Shown here: positions 48,086 through 58,948 of the stretch, piece after piece | Layout of the letters: the number at the start of each line of letters is the position of its first letter | Numbering within the stretch: the first letter of the stretch is position 1 | Origin: Dicyema japonicum | Lineage: Eukaryota; Dicyemida; Rhombozoa; Dicyemidae | Length of the DNA stretch: 64,000 bases | Assembly (NCBI GenBank): GCA_011109175.1 | Contig: RDEW01000025.1 | Span: 279,990-343,989, forward strand | Direction: 5' to 3' | Notes under the pieces: generated by a model | Database searches by the model: none | What the model was told of the DNA's origin: nothing | The model's input: the letters and a program-made list of their open reading frames with translations, nothing else | Made by a program: the position numbers and the translations under genes

Positions 48086-49600
48086 CTAGACCCAATAAGG
48101 ATGCCTCATCCCTCGACGTTCAAGATTGAACTCTTTAAAGTGGGGGAAGAAGCTGAACTGCTTGAAATTCCCGCTGCACTTATAAAGTAAAATGACTTGG
48201 TTCAGGGGTCCCACAATTACGTTACCCTTCCCAGTCAAGGCTGCCAAGTTAGTGAATTCTGTCGACGAAAAACATAAATCGAGCAAATCAAGTGCCCCCT
48301 CTACCAAAAGGTACTACTAGGGCTTGTGGCAATAAGAAGATCGAAAAGCAATGTCCTTGTTTCTGACAGAATACCTTTATCTAGAAGGTGCATTAAAGTC
48401 CAGTGAACCTCAAAGTAAAGTAATATAACGACACCCTCACGTTGGGTTATGTTCTCAGGCTCTGGAATGAGGTGAAACTGGTTTTTGTAAAAAAACAACG
48501 AGTTCCCCAGGGTCTGTTCAAAATTTTCTTGTCATTTCCTGGCCCGGCCAAAATGAAGACTAAATTAGCTGTGTATCCTGATATCGTATTCTATGCTCAT
48601 TCACGGAGTCCAAGAAGCATCCTTCGATAGATATTCAAGAAGAATCCTATCACAATACGTTCCGGAAATTTTCACCTCTGTGGCAAATTAGAGTTTTGGC
48701 TCTCCCGTCTGCAGCTCGGGCATTATCTCCGGATTAGGACCACCAATGGCACTAAAAAACTTAGGGTATTATTCGACTCTATCAGCTGGACACCTGAAGG
48801 CAGCCGGCCTCCTATGCGTTACTGAGGTTGGGGGTTACTAACTAAGACACAAACTTAATATTTTTTGTATAGATATGTCATCCAAAATATAATTTTTTTT
48901 AATATTTAAAAAATTAACTATTTCAAACACTTCGTTATTTCCAGTCACTTTCAAGTGATCACTAACTTTTGTTAGATACAAAAAAATTTTATTTTTAAAC
49001 ACTTTAAGAAAAATTTCTCAACTTCAAGATCCGAGCTGTCCAAGTACGGGCAACAAAGGGAATGATGAAGAGTGTCTTTAGCATTGCTGAGGATATTTCT
49101 GGAGAAAAGCAGATTTCGTTGATAGCGCTTGAGAAAAGTCGTCCTTCAAAAATTCAATGTTAATGTTCTTGCATTTAAAAAACAATATGATATGTCAACG
49201 ATGTTTGGGGACAAATGTGAAGTGTCTTTCAAGTTTTGTTGCCTGAAGATCACTGGTCACTGCTTTAGGGTGATTTGTTCTAGGACATCTGAGGTGGATA
49301 GAAGCACTTTGTCGTAACAAGAGGACCTTAGCGAACTACTAATTCCCGAACATAATTTTCCTGTTTACTTCTGAAGCAAAAAAGGCAGATCCAGACACTT
49401 TGAGTGGCATCCCAATTCGCCTTGGAGATTTGACCTCGAAAGACAAAAAGTGGTGGACAGTCGCTTTGATCTTGGAAGCCAAAGTCGGATAATTTTATAA
49501 GGCACTCGTCAATATTAGATAGGTCAGGCATTCGTAAAAAATAGAGCTTGTTCATTGGGGAAGGTTTCCGTAGGATGACCAACTACAGAGTGATTCGAAT
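48086..49600 (-). CDS. Sec24-like COPII coat candidate, multi-exon or decayed
   Basis: Sec24 is the cargo-binding subunit of COPII vesicle coats. On the minus strand, in family order: a segment with VWICLFCFRSKQENY (like the second CxxC of the Sec23/24 zinc finger, 'W.CnlC.r.N'), LMHLLDKGILSETRTLLFDL (like the 'al.aA..lL...GGki' trunk helix), and ALDLLDLCFSSTEFTNLAAL followed by TGKGNVIVGPLNQ, closely like 'avDLFl.ss.ysDlAsl...TGG.vy'. The first CxxC is not clear and intervening exons are unresolved. A small 18-nt in-frame GT...AG stretch follows PLNQ. A further open frame at 49,621-49,860 (YFMDDLRTSSF...) may be 5' sequence. Moderate confidence only. Confidence 0.4.
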
Positions 49601-49904
49601 CCTTTCGAGTCAACTTGTCCTCAGTCAATGGGGTAATTTTGTAGACTTTTCTCAAGGCTAAACTGATGGCCCACACCTACAATATTGAACATTACAGACC
49701 AATGAGGTAATTTATCTACCCCCAGTCGCTTCAGAAAGGCAACTACATAAAGCAGACGCTCCCATAGATCAATCAGGTATATTTGGTGGGTCGTATAAAA
49801 TTGAAAACGGGCCAACGGGAAAGAAGAGGTCCTTAGGTCGTCCATAAAGTAAAAGTGCACATCGACAAAGCCGAGTGTGTGATTCTGTTTAAATAGTCCT
49901 GTAA

Positions 49905-50110
49905 ATCTGCATGACGACCGTAGATTTTATGGGACTCCACTGGAGAAAACCTATGGCAGTTGAATTATCGAAACACTTGTTTGAAGAAGGTGTCTCTCGT
50001 GAATCCCAGAAGAGTGGAACCCTCAACCGGAGTGGACAGCAGCGAGATTCGAACCCGGAACCATCTGGATCACTGAGATGCTTAGGATTGTATGTAGAGT
50101 CTGTTACTGG
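49905..50110 (-). repeat. tRNA-derived SINE-like fragment, copy 2
   Basis: The minus strand has TTCCGGGTTCGAATCTCGCT, the same B-box/T-arm core as the copy at 24.3 kb, preceded by ATCCAGATGG. There is no foldable acceptor stem, so it is not called as a tRNA. Flanking similarity between the two copies outside the core is weak. Confidence 0.4.
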
Positions 50111-50757
50111 AAATTGGTCTTTGACAGCATCACATATTTGATCCCAAAGTGAGATGTTCCACAGTAATCAAGGAACTCATCCCCATTACGTGTATACCAT
50201 CATTATATACACTTGAGGAACACTGGAATTGGTCTTCTCCCTAAGATTCAGACTGGAACAGACATAGGTCGATAAATTTCAGAGGATTATGCAAGGAGGT
50301 AGTCTTGTAGTCTCAATTTGAACATTGTCCGTAATTGGCAGAGTTTATTCACGAAACTTCAAAATCACCAAGAAGGTGTCCAAGCCAACGAATTAAGTGA
50401 TCCTTATAGTAATTCACAGTCTTCTAGAATTTCTGCAAAAAAACTCAATCGTAGTGTCCTTCTTTAGTCCTGCAAATGGGCTTTCTGGTTCTTTACAGAA
50501 AAGACGGGTATACTGGTACCTCTGTAACAAATTCAAAATCCAGAGATGTTTGCTCCACATGCTTAGTCTATCAGATCGGTTTAGTGCTTCGAGATGAAGG
50601 AAAGTTTGCGAACACGTGTGCTAGAGTAATCGTAGAAAAGCGAGAAAGTCCCAACGAAGAGTCTGAATTTTTCAAATATAAAAAATATTTAATAATAATA
50701 AAATAATCTAATTTACGTAAAAAACGAAAAGTTTATTATGTTCATAATTAAATCATT

Positions 50758-51674
50758 TTATGGACACGAATCATAAGTAGTCACGTCGGATAAAAGTACG
50801 TGAAGTCCAAAAATACCACATTGAAATACACTCAGTTTTACGTCGTTTTTCATTATTCTGAGTCCTTCACTGGTGTACATTGCGTAGAGTACTTGCTCAT
50901 CAGTGGCCATCAGGTTCATTGAGATCATCTTGTTAAAGAATTTTTCATAGGCATCGCAAAACGCTAAAATTGGATCAATATGACCCGCTAAAGTACCGCC
51001 AGCTACCCAGACTTTTGTTTTTTTGACTATTCTTTCAATCGGATAATCATAGAACTTATAAGCTTGAGTCAGTAACACACGTGTCTTGTCCATATACTCT
51101 GAGGTTCTCAGCGAGAACTTGGTTATACTATAAGAGTATCGAAATAGACCAACATCAACCCAGGCGATGTATGAAAATTTATCATGGAAGAGTTTGATAG
51201 CCCGTCTGATCATGTCGTGTTTGGAATTCACGACAGCACAATAATCAGAATTGGCGGCCTCTGGTGATTTTTTACCAAATCCGGGAAGAGAAAATATCTG
51301 CTTTATTTCATTTATTCTGCGGAAGCCAACCAGTTCTGATCTATTGACGTGCAATAATGTAGTGGGAAGATTTTTTCTGATACTTTCCATATGTTTCAGG
51401 ATTTTCTCATCGTCAGAGAAAAAAACGAGGTGGTTATCAATCTTTCGAAAATGACACATCCAGGCAAAATAGCTAGAAGGTTTTCGAAGACCAGTTGGTT
51501 TAGTGAATTCCCCGATATTATAGTAGCCGCTCACTAATATGAATTTCTCTCCCTTTATTTCCCTTCTGTTTACAGCCTAGAATGTTATTATTGGCTCACC
51601 GAGAATGATATAATCTGATAAATTATTATAAGAAAGAGTAACAAAATCAGAATGACTCTGTACTTCATTATCAT
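50758..51674 (-). CDS. HtrL/YibB-family type II membrane protein, copy 3
   Basis: Exons 51,600-51,674 (anchor MIMKYRVILILLLFLIIIYQ) and 50,758-51,576, with a 23-nt intron (51,577-51,599) starting GTGAGCC and ending CATTCTAG. The protein is 297 residues, the longest of the three, ending LSDVTTYDSCP. Motifs: VSGYYNIGEF, KIDNHLVFFSD, YCAVVNSKHDMIRR, YIAWVDVGLFRYSY, VAGGTLAGH, ATDEQVLYAMYTSEGL. The long frame, retained splice sites and DVG/DEQ residues argue for a functional gene. It is probably nearest the ancestral form, because copies 1 and 2 have C-terminal indels. Confidence 0.87.
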
Positions 51675-51819
51675 TACAAAAAATTGTATTTATTATTTAT
51701 TTATTTATTATTTTTTTTAAATATTTATTTATTTAATAAATTAAGTTTTCCGGTTTGTTTAATAGCTTTGTCAAAATGTTTTCCCATTAACTTTATCTCA
51801 CATTCAGATGTCAGTGAGG

Positions 51820-52990
51820 GTTTGAAGAGGATGAATTCTTCCCTCTCATGTGGACCTGATTCTATCCCTGGTATCTTACTAAAACACCTGGATCTATAGC
51901 AATTAATGCAATCACAGTGATTTTCAACTATTCAATAAACATGAATACAATTTCAACTATCTGGAAACTGTCCTATATATTCCCAATCCTTAAGCCTGGG
52001 AAGCCTAAGGACAATCCTGTATCATTTCGACCAATTTCTTTACTATGCACTCAAAATTATTGGAAAAACTGATTCTTAATCTTACCACCTCACTGCCCTC
52101 AATCAATTTATCCCTGAAGGCTTTAACACAAATCCTTGCCACCTCAAACAGTCGTTTGCTCGATCGATTTACAAAAGGCCTTCGACTCTGTCTCCAGGAA
52201 AATCCTAACCCGGAAATTGTTTGGCCTCTTCGTCTCCCCCAATATAAAACTCTGGCTTGCTAACTTCATCAATGTAAGAAGGGCCCGGGTATACATGGAT
52301 GTGACAAGATTACTACCCGATGATGTTCTACAAGGTTCCCCTTTATCACCCACCTTATTTAACTTACACATGTCCGATCTACCAAAACCCGATGATAAAG
52401 ACGATTTCCTCCTTTCATATGCTGATGACCTACTAATCGGATCCCGCGATCAAGATCTCCTAATGGCTTCAGAAAGACTACGAGAATTCCTTCACGAGAT
52501 TCAAATTTAGCTAAATACCTTTCACAAGAGACTGAAAATCTTGGGGATCACCTTCGACACACATGTGTTTTCATCTCATGTCGACTGCATCTCTGGAAGC
52601 TGCTCAAGAAAGCTAGGGATAATCAAATCTATTTTCGGTGGCATTAAAACCCCTTTCCCAGCTTTAAAATGATTATTCAAACAATTCATTAGGGTCAGCT
52701 ATACCTGGCCTATGGGGAATCAATCTGTCCTGGACGAACAAGCAAAAAATCCACGACATTCACTCCTCAACAGCCACAACTATTAGTAATCTTGGAAAAC
52801 TAGAAAAACTGATCCCTTCATCACTAGAGGACCTTATCCGACAAAATGGAAAGGGACTTGCTACCCTGTGCAGACATAACTCTCTTATGAGAAGAGTGTA
52901 CATCACCCCTCTCCAATTCCTATTCCCCAAACAACCCTCCCACAGAGAAGTTGCGTTGGATCCCAGAAGGTGCACGAGGAGAAGATGAGA
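51820..52990 (+). pseudogene. Jockey-like LINE RT, relatively well preserved
   Basis: Motif order: LSCGPDSIPGILLKHL, IFPILKPGKPKDNPVSFRPI, CSIDLQKAFDSVSRKILTRK (motif A), IKLWLANFINVRRARVYM, VLQGSPLSPTLFNLHMSDLP (motif B), LLSYADDLLIG (motif C, catalytic YADD intact, about 52,418-52,438), LKILGITFDTHVFSSHVD, then thumb remnants. The frame 52,136-52,510 is open for 124 codons, but stops and shifts flank it. It belongs to the same broad family as the copy at 9.4-10.5 kb. Confidence 0.8.
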
Positions 52991-53424
52991 AATCTGATTG
53001 AAGCCTTCGAGATCACCATGTCTCTTCCATGTAGCAAGTTGAATTTTTTGAAACTATATCCAAACGTCTCATAGTTCGGATGATTGTTGAAAGTGACACG
53101 TTTTTCTTGTTTACATCGGAAAAAGCATTTTGTAAAGTGTTAACTTGAATGATGCGTCCTCTTCAATTTTTGTCTCAAAAAGGAGACATCAGATGATTAG
53201 CATTTTGACAAAGTTATTAGACAAATCTGAAAACCCGGGAATAATAATTCATTTTTTTGTTAAGTCGGTGAGGTGGGTCTTCAACAGAATGTTTGGAAAA
53301 CACGGAATTAATGGACCAGACTTTCATTTTTTGTGTTGCACGTGCTTTATCACGTCCTATGGCATGTCGTATAATATAATGAATAATATTCGACCTTTCC
53401 CCCTAGGAGTGGTAATGTTTCCAC

Positions 53425-53710
53425 TACTCATCTCAGCTTGGGTCCATTCATTCCCTTGACAAATTCCTGGAAGATCGAAGCTAGGCAAAAAAGACTTCTA
53501 AAATTACGAACGATGGACTTGTGGAAAGTTCTTTTTCCAGTGCTTCTAGAATTTTTATTCGTAGAACCTGCTGTTGCGACTACAAGTATCCAGTTATACG
53601 GGCATTGTGGATCGAGGGAGGAACATTGGGCCAAGTTGAAGTCTCTGTTAGATCGTGCTGGGACATCCAAGGTGTCCTTAATTTTTTGCTATTTTGCTTG
53701 CGTATGAGTC
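53425..53710 (+). pseudogene. Jockey-like LINE thumb/C-terminal fragment
   Basis: GPFIPLTNSWKIEARQKRLL and KLRTMDLW parallel GLFISWTNVLKIEASRKRAS and KITERW at 10.3 kb. GSREEHWAKLKSLLDRAG parallels the VGTREEHRAKMRSLL blocks at 14.5 and 37.8 kb. It is separated from the RT at 52 kb by unrelated sequence, so probably another insertion or an internal deletion. Confidence 0.6.
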
Positions 53711-53799
53711 CCTGTAAGTCAAGGACCAACCCAAACCCAGATTTGATTCCTAAAGGGCACTTATACACCGTTAAATTAATGCACAATGACTGCAATCAA

Positions 53800-54090
53800 T
53801 AATCTACTAAATAATCCACACTATAATTTAGCAACAATATATTGACACGTGGTTTGATCATTAATAATGATATTTTTCCACATAATCTGAACTATAAAAA
53901 TGCTATATTGACACGTGGTCTATTATCACAACTGACCTTCCACTAAATAATCCTCACTATAAGGAATTAACAATATATTGGCACGTGGTCTACCTATTAA
54001 TTATGTTTGGTATGTTGTCGATCACATACGGTGTTTCTCTACATAATCAAATATAAAAATTGCGATATTGACACGTGTTCTGTCATTATT
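53800..54090. repeat. Degenerate repeat array with four CACGTG boxes
   Basis: Four units carry 'ATATTGACACGTGGTCT' or a close variant, at about 53,842, 53,907, 53,978 and 54,073. Shared upstream sequence is AATC...ACTATAAAAAT or CACTATAAT. Spacing is 65-95 bp. The array ends about 500 bp upstream of the RING-like gene and contains no open frame. It may be an upstream regulatory array of E-box type or a minisatellite. Confidence 0.7.
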
Positions 54091-54598
54091 CACAGTGCCC
54101 ATAAAAGCCCGACTAAATCGGTTTATCCTCCTGATGAATATTGACAGCTAGTCGATTTGGCTAAAACTAATCCAAGTATAGGGTTACTAATGAACTACGC
54201 ATATTTGGAAATAAATAGGGGCTATTACGCATTTAAAATCATCTGGGGGATTCTGTTCAAAGAACGTAATATGCAGCATAAGGATAGTTTTCGAGAGCAA
54301 CACACTTTAAATCGGCAGTTTACGTGGAATTAGAAAATAATACATTATCACGTCGATTAATTAGTGCGAGTTCAATAAATCATTTATTACGCATAATTGG
54401 GAAGTTTGCTAGGAAATGAATCTAAATCGCAGAAATTCTAAATCTTCAGAAAATCTCGTATCATTTTGCTTTAGTGATATTTAGTCAAAGTACGAGTTTT
54501 ATCCCACGTGTCCACAATATTCCGATGTGATCAACCAGGAAGTGAGCTCCAACTACATTTTATGAATCCTGCCGTGGCAGAACCTCGATGTATCAAGT

Positions 54599-54877
54599 AT
54601 GGCTAACATTACTGATTATTTTACACGTGCCACTGCTTATCAGGGTCTTATTTATCTTAGATGTCTGAAACTGTTCGATAGCCGTTCTCGGATACCGAAA
54701 AAGCAGCATTCCTGTGGGCACCGAATCTGTCGCCGTTGTATTTCCCTGATTTTGAGCGCCTCCAGTGACATGTGGCTCCTATGTTGTCCTTACTGCTATG
54801 GAAAAACAAAATTGGAGCTGATCAATCGGATTGATTCGCTGGAGACTGATTTATCCGCAATAATTTCTAATAAATAA
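54599..54877 (+). CDS. Small RING-like zinc-finger protein
   Basis: The frame has 92 codons starting MANITDYFTRA. After LRCLKLFDSRSRIP comes HSCGHRICRRCISLIL (C-G-H-x2-C-x2-C), then LCCPYCYGKT (CPxC). This is the C3HC4 cross-brace layout of RING E3 ligases. The first CxxC is incomplete: the residue before LRC is Tyr rather than Cys, so either one ligand is lost or an intron or frame detail is missed. The CACGTG array lies upstream. The C-terminal LINRIDSLETDLSAII looks like a short helix. Possibly a truncated TRIM-type gene. Confidence 0.5.
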   Translation: MANITDYFTRATAYQGLIYLRCLKLFDSRSRIPKKQHSCGHRICRRCISLILSASSDMWLLCCPYCYGKTKLELINRIDSLETDLSAIISNK

Positions 54878-55113
54878 AAATATTTTAATCGTGTTAATTT
54901 TTATTAATTTAATAAATAATTTTTTGATTTGAATTTTGGCTGTTATGTAATATTGTAGTATGTAGTATTTGGATACAAACCTTCAGTCCCACATCATCAA
55001 TCACTGTCAAAAGATGTTTAACAGTTTCTCCCTCTCACCAATTGGCAAATATTTAGTCACTTGCGAAGTTATTAGTCTCACTGTTAGTCCTATCATAAGC
55101 CGCTTGTGAGAAT

Positions 55114-56312
55114 ATGGGACTTCAAATTGACGAGTTTTCTGGTCACCGAGCCCTCTCCTCCGTTGTAAGTAGTTATATTTTAGCCCAGTCGTTTTCAGCG
55201 GACAGTGAGACCTTTGTTTCTGTAGGTACTGTACATGACATGAACATATTTCAGTACAACATATAGAGATGGACTCGATGTACTAACAAAATAGCTGCCT
55301 CCGTTGACTCTAAGTCATAATTAGGTGTCAGGTGTATATTCAGTAAGGATGGGATGAATGTGGTCACTGCCGGGGTGAGACATGTCAAGTTCTGTATAAA
55401 AGATGTAGTATTATTGCTTATTGGCAGGATATCAGGTCAGGTGGCTGTTCTAACTGGCACATCCCCAACATTGAGAAAACTAAAGATCCACAACTTTGTG
55501 ATGCCGTGTCTTGTCGCATCCACACCCAATGTCGCATTTTCTGTAAACTTATGGAATTTTGTGTGAATCCGTACAGTCGACCTTAACGCAGTGATCCTCT
55601 ATTAGTTCATTCAAAGTGTTTGTCAAGTCTCTGTGTCAGCCATGTTTAGTGGGGGTGACAGTTCTCTCAATGACTGTGATGAGTCAAATATATGTGGTGG
55701 AATTCCAATGATAGTATTGCTAATATTCAGTAATGTAAATTGTATGGGGATTGCCTCTCGTGGAGCGTACCTCTACTTCTTATCGTTGTGATTCCTTGTA
55801 GGCACTCGTTTTAGATGTCCTTGTGTTGGCAGCAACCACTCTGTTCTCTCAGTGGGAGACTCATGTGGTTTTATGACTAAAAATATTTGATTTGTCACCA
55901 AAAGGTCCCATTTGGGACACAAAGGCTGACAATGCTGAAGTAATGAAAATGGAGTTGTGCCTTACTTGGCTTTTAAGTAGTCATACATTGTAGGGGACTG
56001 TGAAATGCTAATATTGGCCGCAGTTTCCAGGGATAGATTTGAATGTATATTGGACGTTCTTCCTCTAGTATTGACATGGGGGATGATAATATTACGTGCA
56101 CTGTTAGAATTGAAGGTAGTTTAGCCATATTTACGTCATCGAATGGTCATATTGTGAGATTTGACCAAATTACTGAGACTATATTGTGGACTAGTGCTAC
56201 TGCTTATAGAGACATGATGCTGTCTTCCTATTCATTTTTGATATCCTCTACCCAATCTGCAGGACTATTCCTATGGCGTCTCCCATTGCAATGTGACATT
56301 GGTGGTATATGA
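55114..56312 (+). CDS. WDR62/MAPKBP1-like WD40 protein with micro-introns
   Basis: These proteins are JNK-pathway and spindle/centrosome scaffolds with two N-terminal beta-propellers. The start is MGLQIDEFSGHRALSSV. Removing a 24-nt intron beginning GTAAGTAG gives SFSADSETFVSVGTVHDMNI (compare 'ivSVGyqHDMivnvW'). Then TNKIAASVDSKS, IFSKDGMNVVTAGVRHVKFC (compare 'FSeD.syFVTaGnRHvKFW') and LIGRISGQVAVL (compare 'LlGRsGllgel'). Later a frame at 56,043-56,312 (SLAIFTSSNGHIVRFDQITE) looks like another propeller blade. Intervening stops imply more short introns or decay. The 3' end is uncertain, since family members are over 1,300 residues. Confidence 0.55.
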
Positions 56313-56999
56313 GCAGTCTCTTCACAAAGATCTGCTTCATATGACATATATCCAGGACATAAGTATTCAATGGTAGTTTTGTTGCTACAGTACAACCCCG
56401 CCCCAATAAACCCCGGCTTGGGAACCCTCTGTATTCGGAACGATGGTGGTCTGAATATGGTGGACGACATGCGGGTGTGCTGCCATTTGCGAGTTAAAAT
56501 AGAAAAGTTAAATTCCGTATCATCATTTGTCACTTTCATTGTATTACTTATCAGCAAAATTTGTGCTCAAAGATTTAAAAAATGGAAAATACGATTAGCT
56601 TCTTTCAGTTATGAAATTGACAAAAACTGCTCAAAAAACTCACTGATGAAAATACCGCTTTAATAAAGTCGGAACTACACGAATAGTCGACATATCAAAA
56701 AAGTTAAATTAAAGGGCGGTGATTAAATAATTAATTTTTCTTATTTTTGTTTTTTCATTAATAATAAATAAATTCTTAAAAAATAATAATATCAGAACTA
56801 ATATTTCTTGAGAAATTACTACAAAATGCGGCCCTCGAAGCGAAATGGTCCCTGATCTAGGATATATAAAGTCTGGAAAGGAACAGTATCTAGAATACAA
56901 TGATTTTATTCTGCTAACTTTAGTACCGAGTAAGTCATGTATAAAAACTATGAATCAGATCTTTTAGTTTTTGAACTTTTCAGAAACACGAGGCAAGAA

Positions 57000-57725
57000 T
57001 GGAATTTCAGTTTCCGGATATTTTATTAAAAACATTGCAGAACTATCGGTGCTCTGATAAATTTTTAAAATTTCAAAGGCTCAAATGGATGGCTCGACCG
57101 TTTCAAGAAGCGTCACTATCTTTTAATGCAATTTTTTGAGAATAGAATTCCTGCGACAAAAATTCAGTTAAATTTTACTAAGAGTATTTTGACCAAGTTT
57201 AATATGAAAGATATTTTGTGATGAAACTTGCTTTTTCATCAAAAAGAATAAAAATAAATCATTTGTCACTAGGAAATTGTTTGGTAAAAAATCTGTAAAG
57301 TCCTTCTATGCTGTAGCATTAAAGGTGAACAGCTAAAACCGTTGGTAATTGGAAAGTTTAAATCACCGAGATGCCTTAAAAATACAAGAACTGAGGATTG
57401 TGGAGTACTGAGGATAGTGGATAGGTTATGTACATCCAAGAATGCATGGATGACTGGTGAGATCTTTATTTGGTTACAAAAAATTAATAATGAAATGTTC
57501 TTACAGAATCGACAAATTTTAACTCTTGATAATGCTCGATGTCACATTTGTCAAAGTCATCAATCTTACATTCCTCAAACTTCCAAAAAATACAACAGCC
57601 ATTCCTAAACCCCTTGATATGGGGATTATCAATTCTTTTAAATCTTCACATTCAAATGTCCTCTGTGAAGCAATTTGTATCGACGATGTATGTGAAAATT
57701 ATTAAGGGACTTTGTTAAAGATAAT
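57000..57725 (+). pseudogene. pogo/Tigger transposase pseudogene
   Basis: The DNA-binding part encodes NFKGSNGWLDRFKKRH (about 57,070-57,120). The catalytic part (57,342-57,608) has LVIGKFKSPRCLKN, KNAWMTGEIFIWLQKI and QILTLDNARCH (second Asp). PLDMGIINSFKSSHSN (third acidic block, about 57,610-57,655) follows in another frame. Order and spacing are those of Tigger DDE transposases, but a section between the domains, including the first Asp, is missing and frames shift. The N-terminal DNA is shared with 10.5-10.7 kb. Confidence 0.8.
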
Positions 57726-58204
57726 ATGCGACAAGTTATCGTATTTGTTGGAGAAGGCTGGAATCGAGTAAATAGGGACACAATAAAAAATTATTGGAAT
57801 AAATAGACGAATTTAGAAATAATGTGCACGAAATTTGTCCAAAAATTCACTCTGAACTTTTGGAGCCTCATATTTCAAGATTAGTGGCCATCCAATTTAG
57901 TGGAATTGAAAATAACACACAATTATATGTTGGTGTCATGAAATTTAAAATTAGCTTAAAGACACAATAAATATAACGAATAATCTTGAAAATTCATTAT
58001 TTAATGCTTGTCCTTACGCACTTTGAGAATATTATGATTTCAGACTTCAAGAAATTACGGGAAAATACAATATTGGGAGATAATTAGCGATTACTATTTT
58101 AATTAATAAATTGCTTTTTTATTTCAAAATGCTATTTTTTTAACTGATTATATTTTTTATTATAATGAAAGATTAATAATGAAAATTAGGCAATAATTAG
58201 GACG

Positions 58205-58515
58205 ACAGAATGGCGAAGGCGTTACCTTTGATAATCGCCATTTCGAGCCTCTGCCTCAACAGAGTCCCTCCCGTGGCTCGCACCTTTTTGAGGCGAGTTT
58301 GCTTCCAATGCTGTGGAGAAAGGCTTCCGTCTTCGCGCTATAGTTCCAGTTGTCTCTACAGCAATGGGGGCAAAATGGTAGTGGTCTCCAACGGATTCGT
58401 ACTTATGGATATTCTTGACCTCCGCCTAGTCGGCTGCGTCTCCAGGAGAGTGCGTCGCCGTCAGCAATCTGGCTCCTGAGAAGGTGTCCACACACGTTGC
58501 GTCCCAGACAATGCT
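58205..58515 (-). pseudogene. RLE C-terminal fragment, 'RPDG' family
   Basis: The minus strand gives CVDTFSGARLLTATHSPGDA, AEVKNIHKYESVGDHYHFAP, IAVETTGTIARRRKPFSTAL. In members of this family that follow WDvTc with 'DT.a.s....pG.aA..AE..K...Y......F.PiA.ET.G', this is the end of the endonuclease. One stop (TAG) interrupts AAD*AEV. The upstream WDVTC and RPDG part is not seen beyond 58,515. Confidence 0.65.
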
Positions 58516-58948
58516 ATTCAATTTAAAAAATTAAAAAATAGTATTGAAAAATGGATAAATTATTTTAATCTGTATTTGGGACAACCTCTGCATTTGGGGC
58601 CTTTTCCATTGTGGCAGGAGTTGAACTGTATATTGTGGAGTAATCTGTCTTCCTCTGGTAGAGATTGTATTTTAGCAAGTACTACAAGTTTGTCCCTATT
58701 ATATTTCAGATTTGGAGAGTTTTCATAAAAGTATGCTTACTGTACTACAGGGTTATTATTATTAGCACTTTCACGAGAGCCATAATATTTATAGCCCTTC
58801 TGTACTTATAAGAGAATTAGTTAGCTTGCTCCAAGCTCTTCTGTTCTTAGCTAGGTCCCTCAGTGAGTACAGATCGTCAACAGATCGTCACCAGATCGTT
58901 TTGTAAAACGATCGGGAGGAGTTGTTCTCGGTCTTCCACGAAAGTGTG

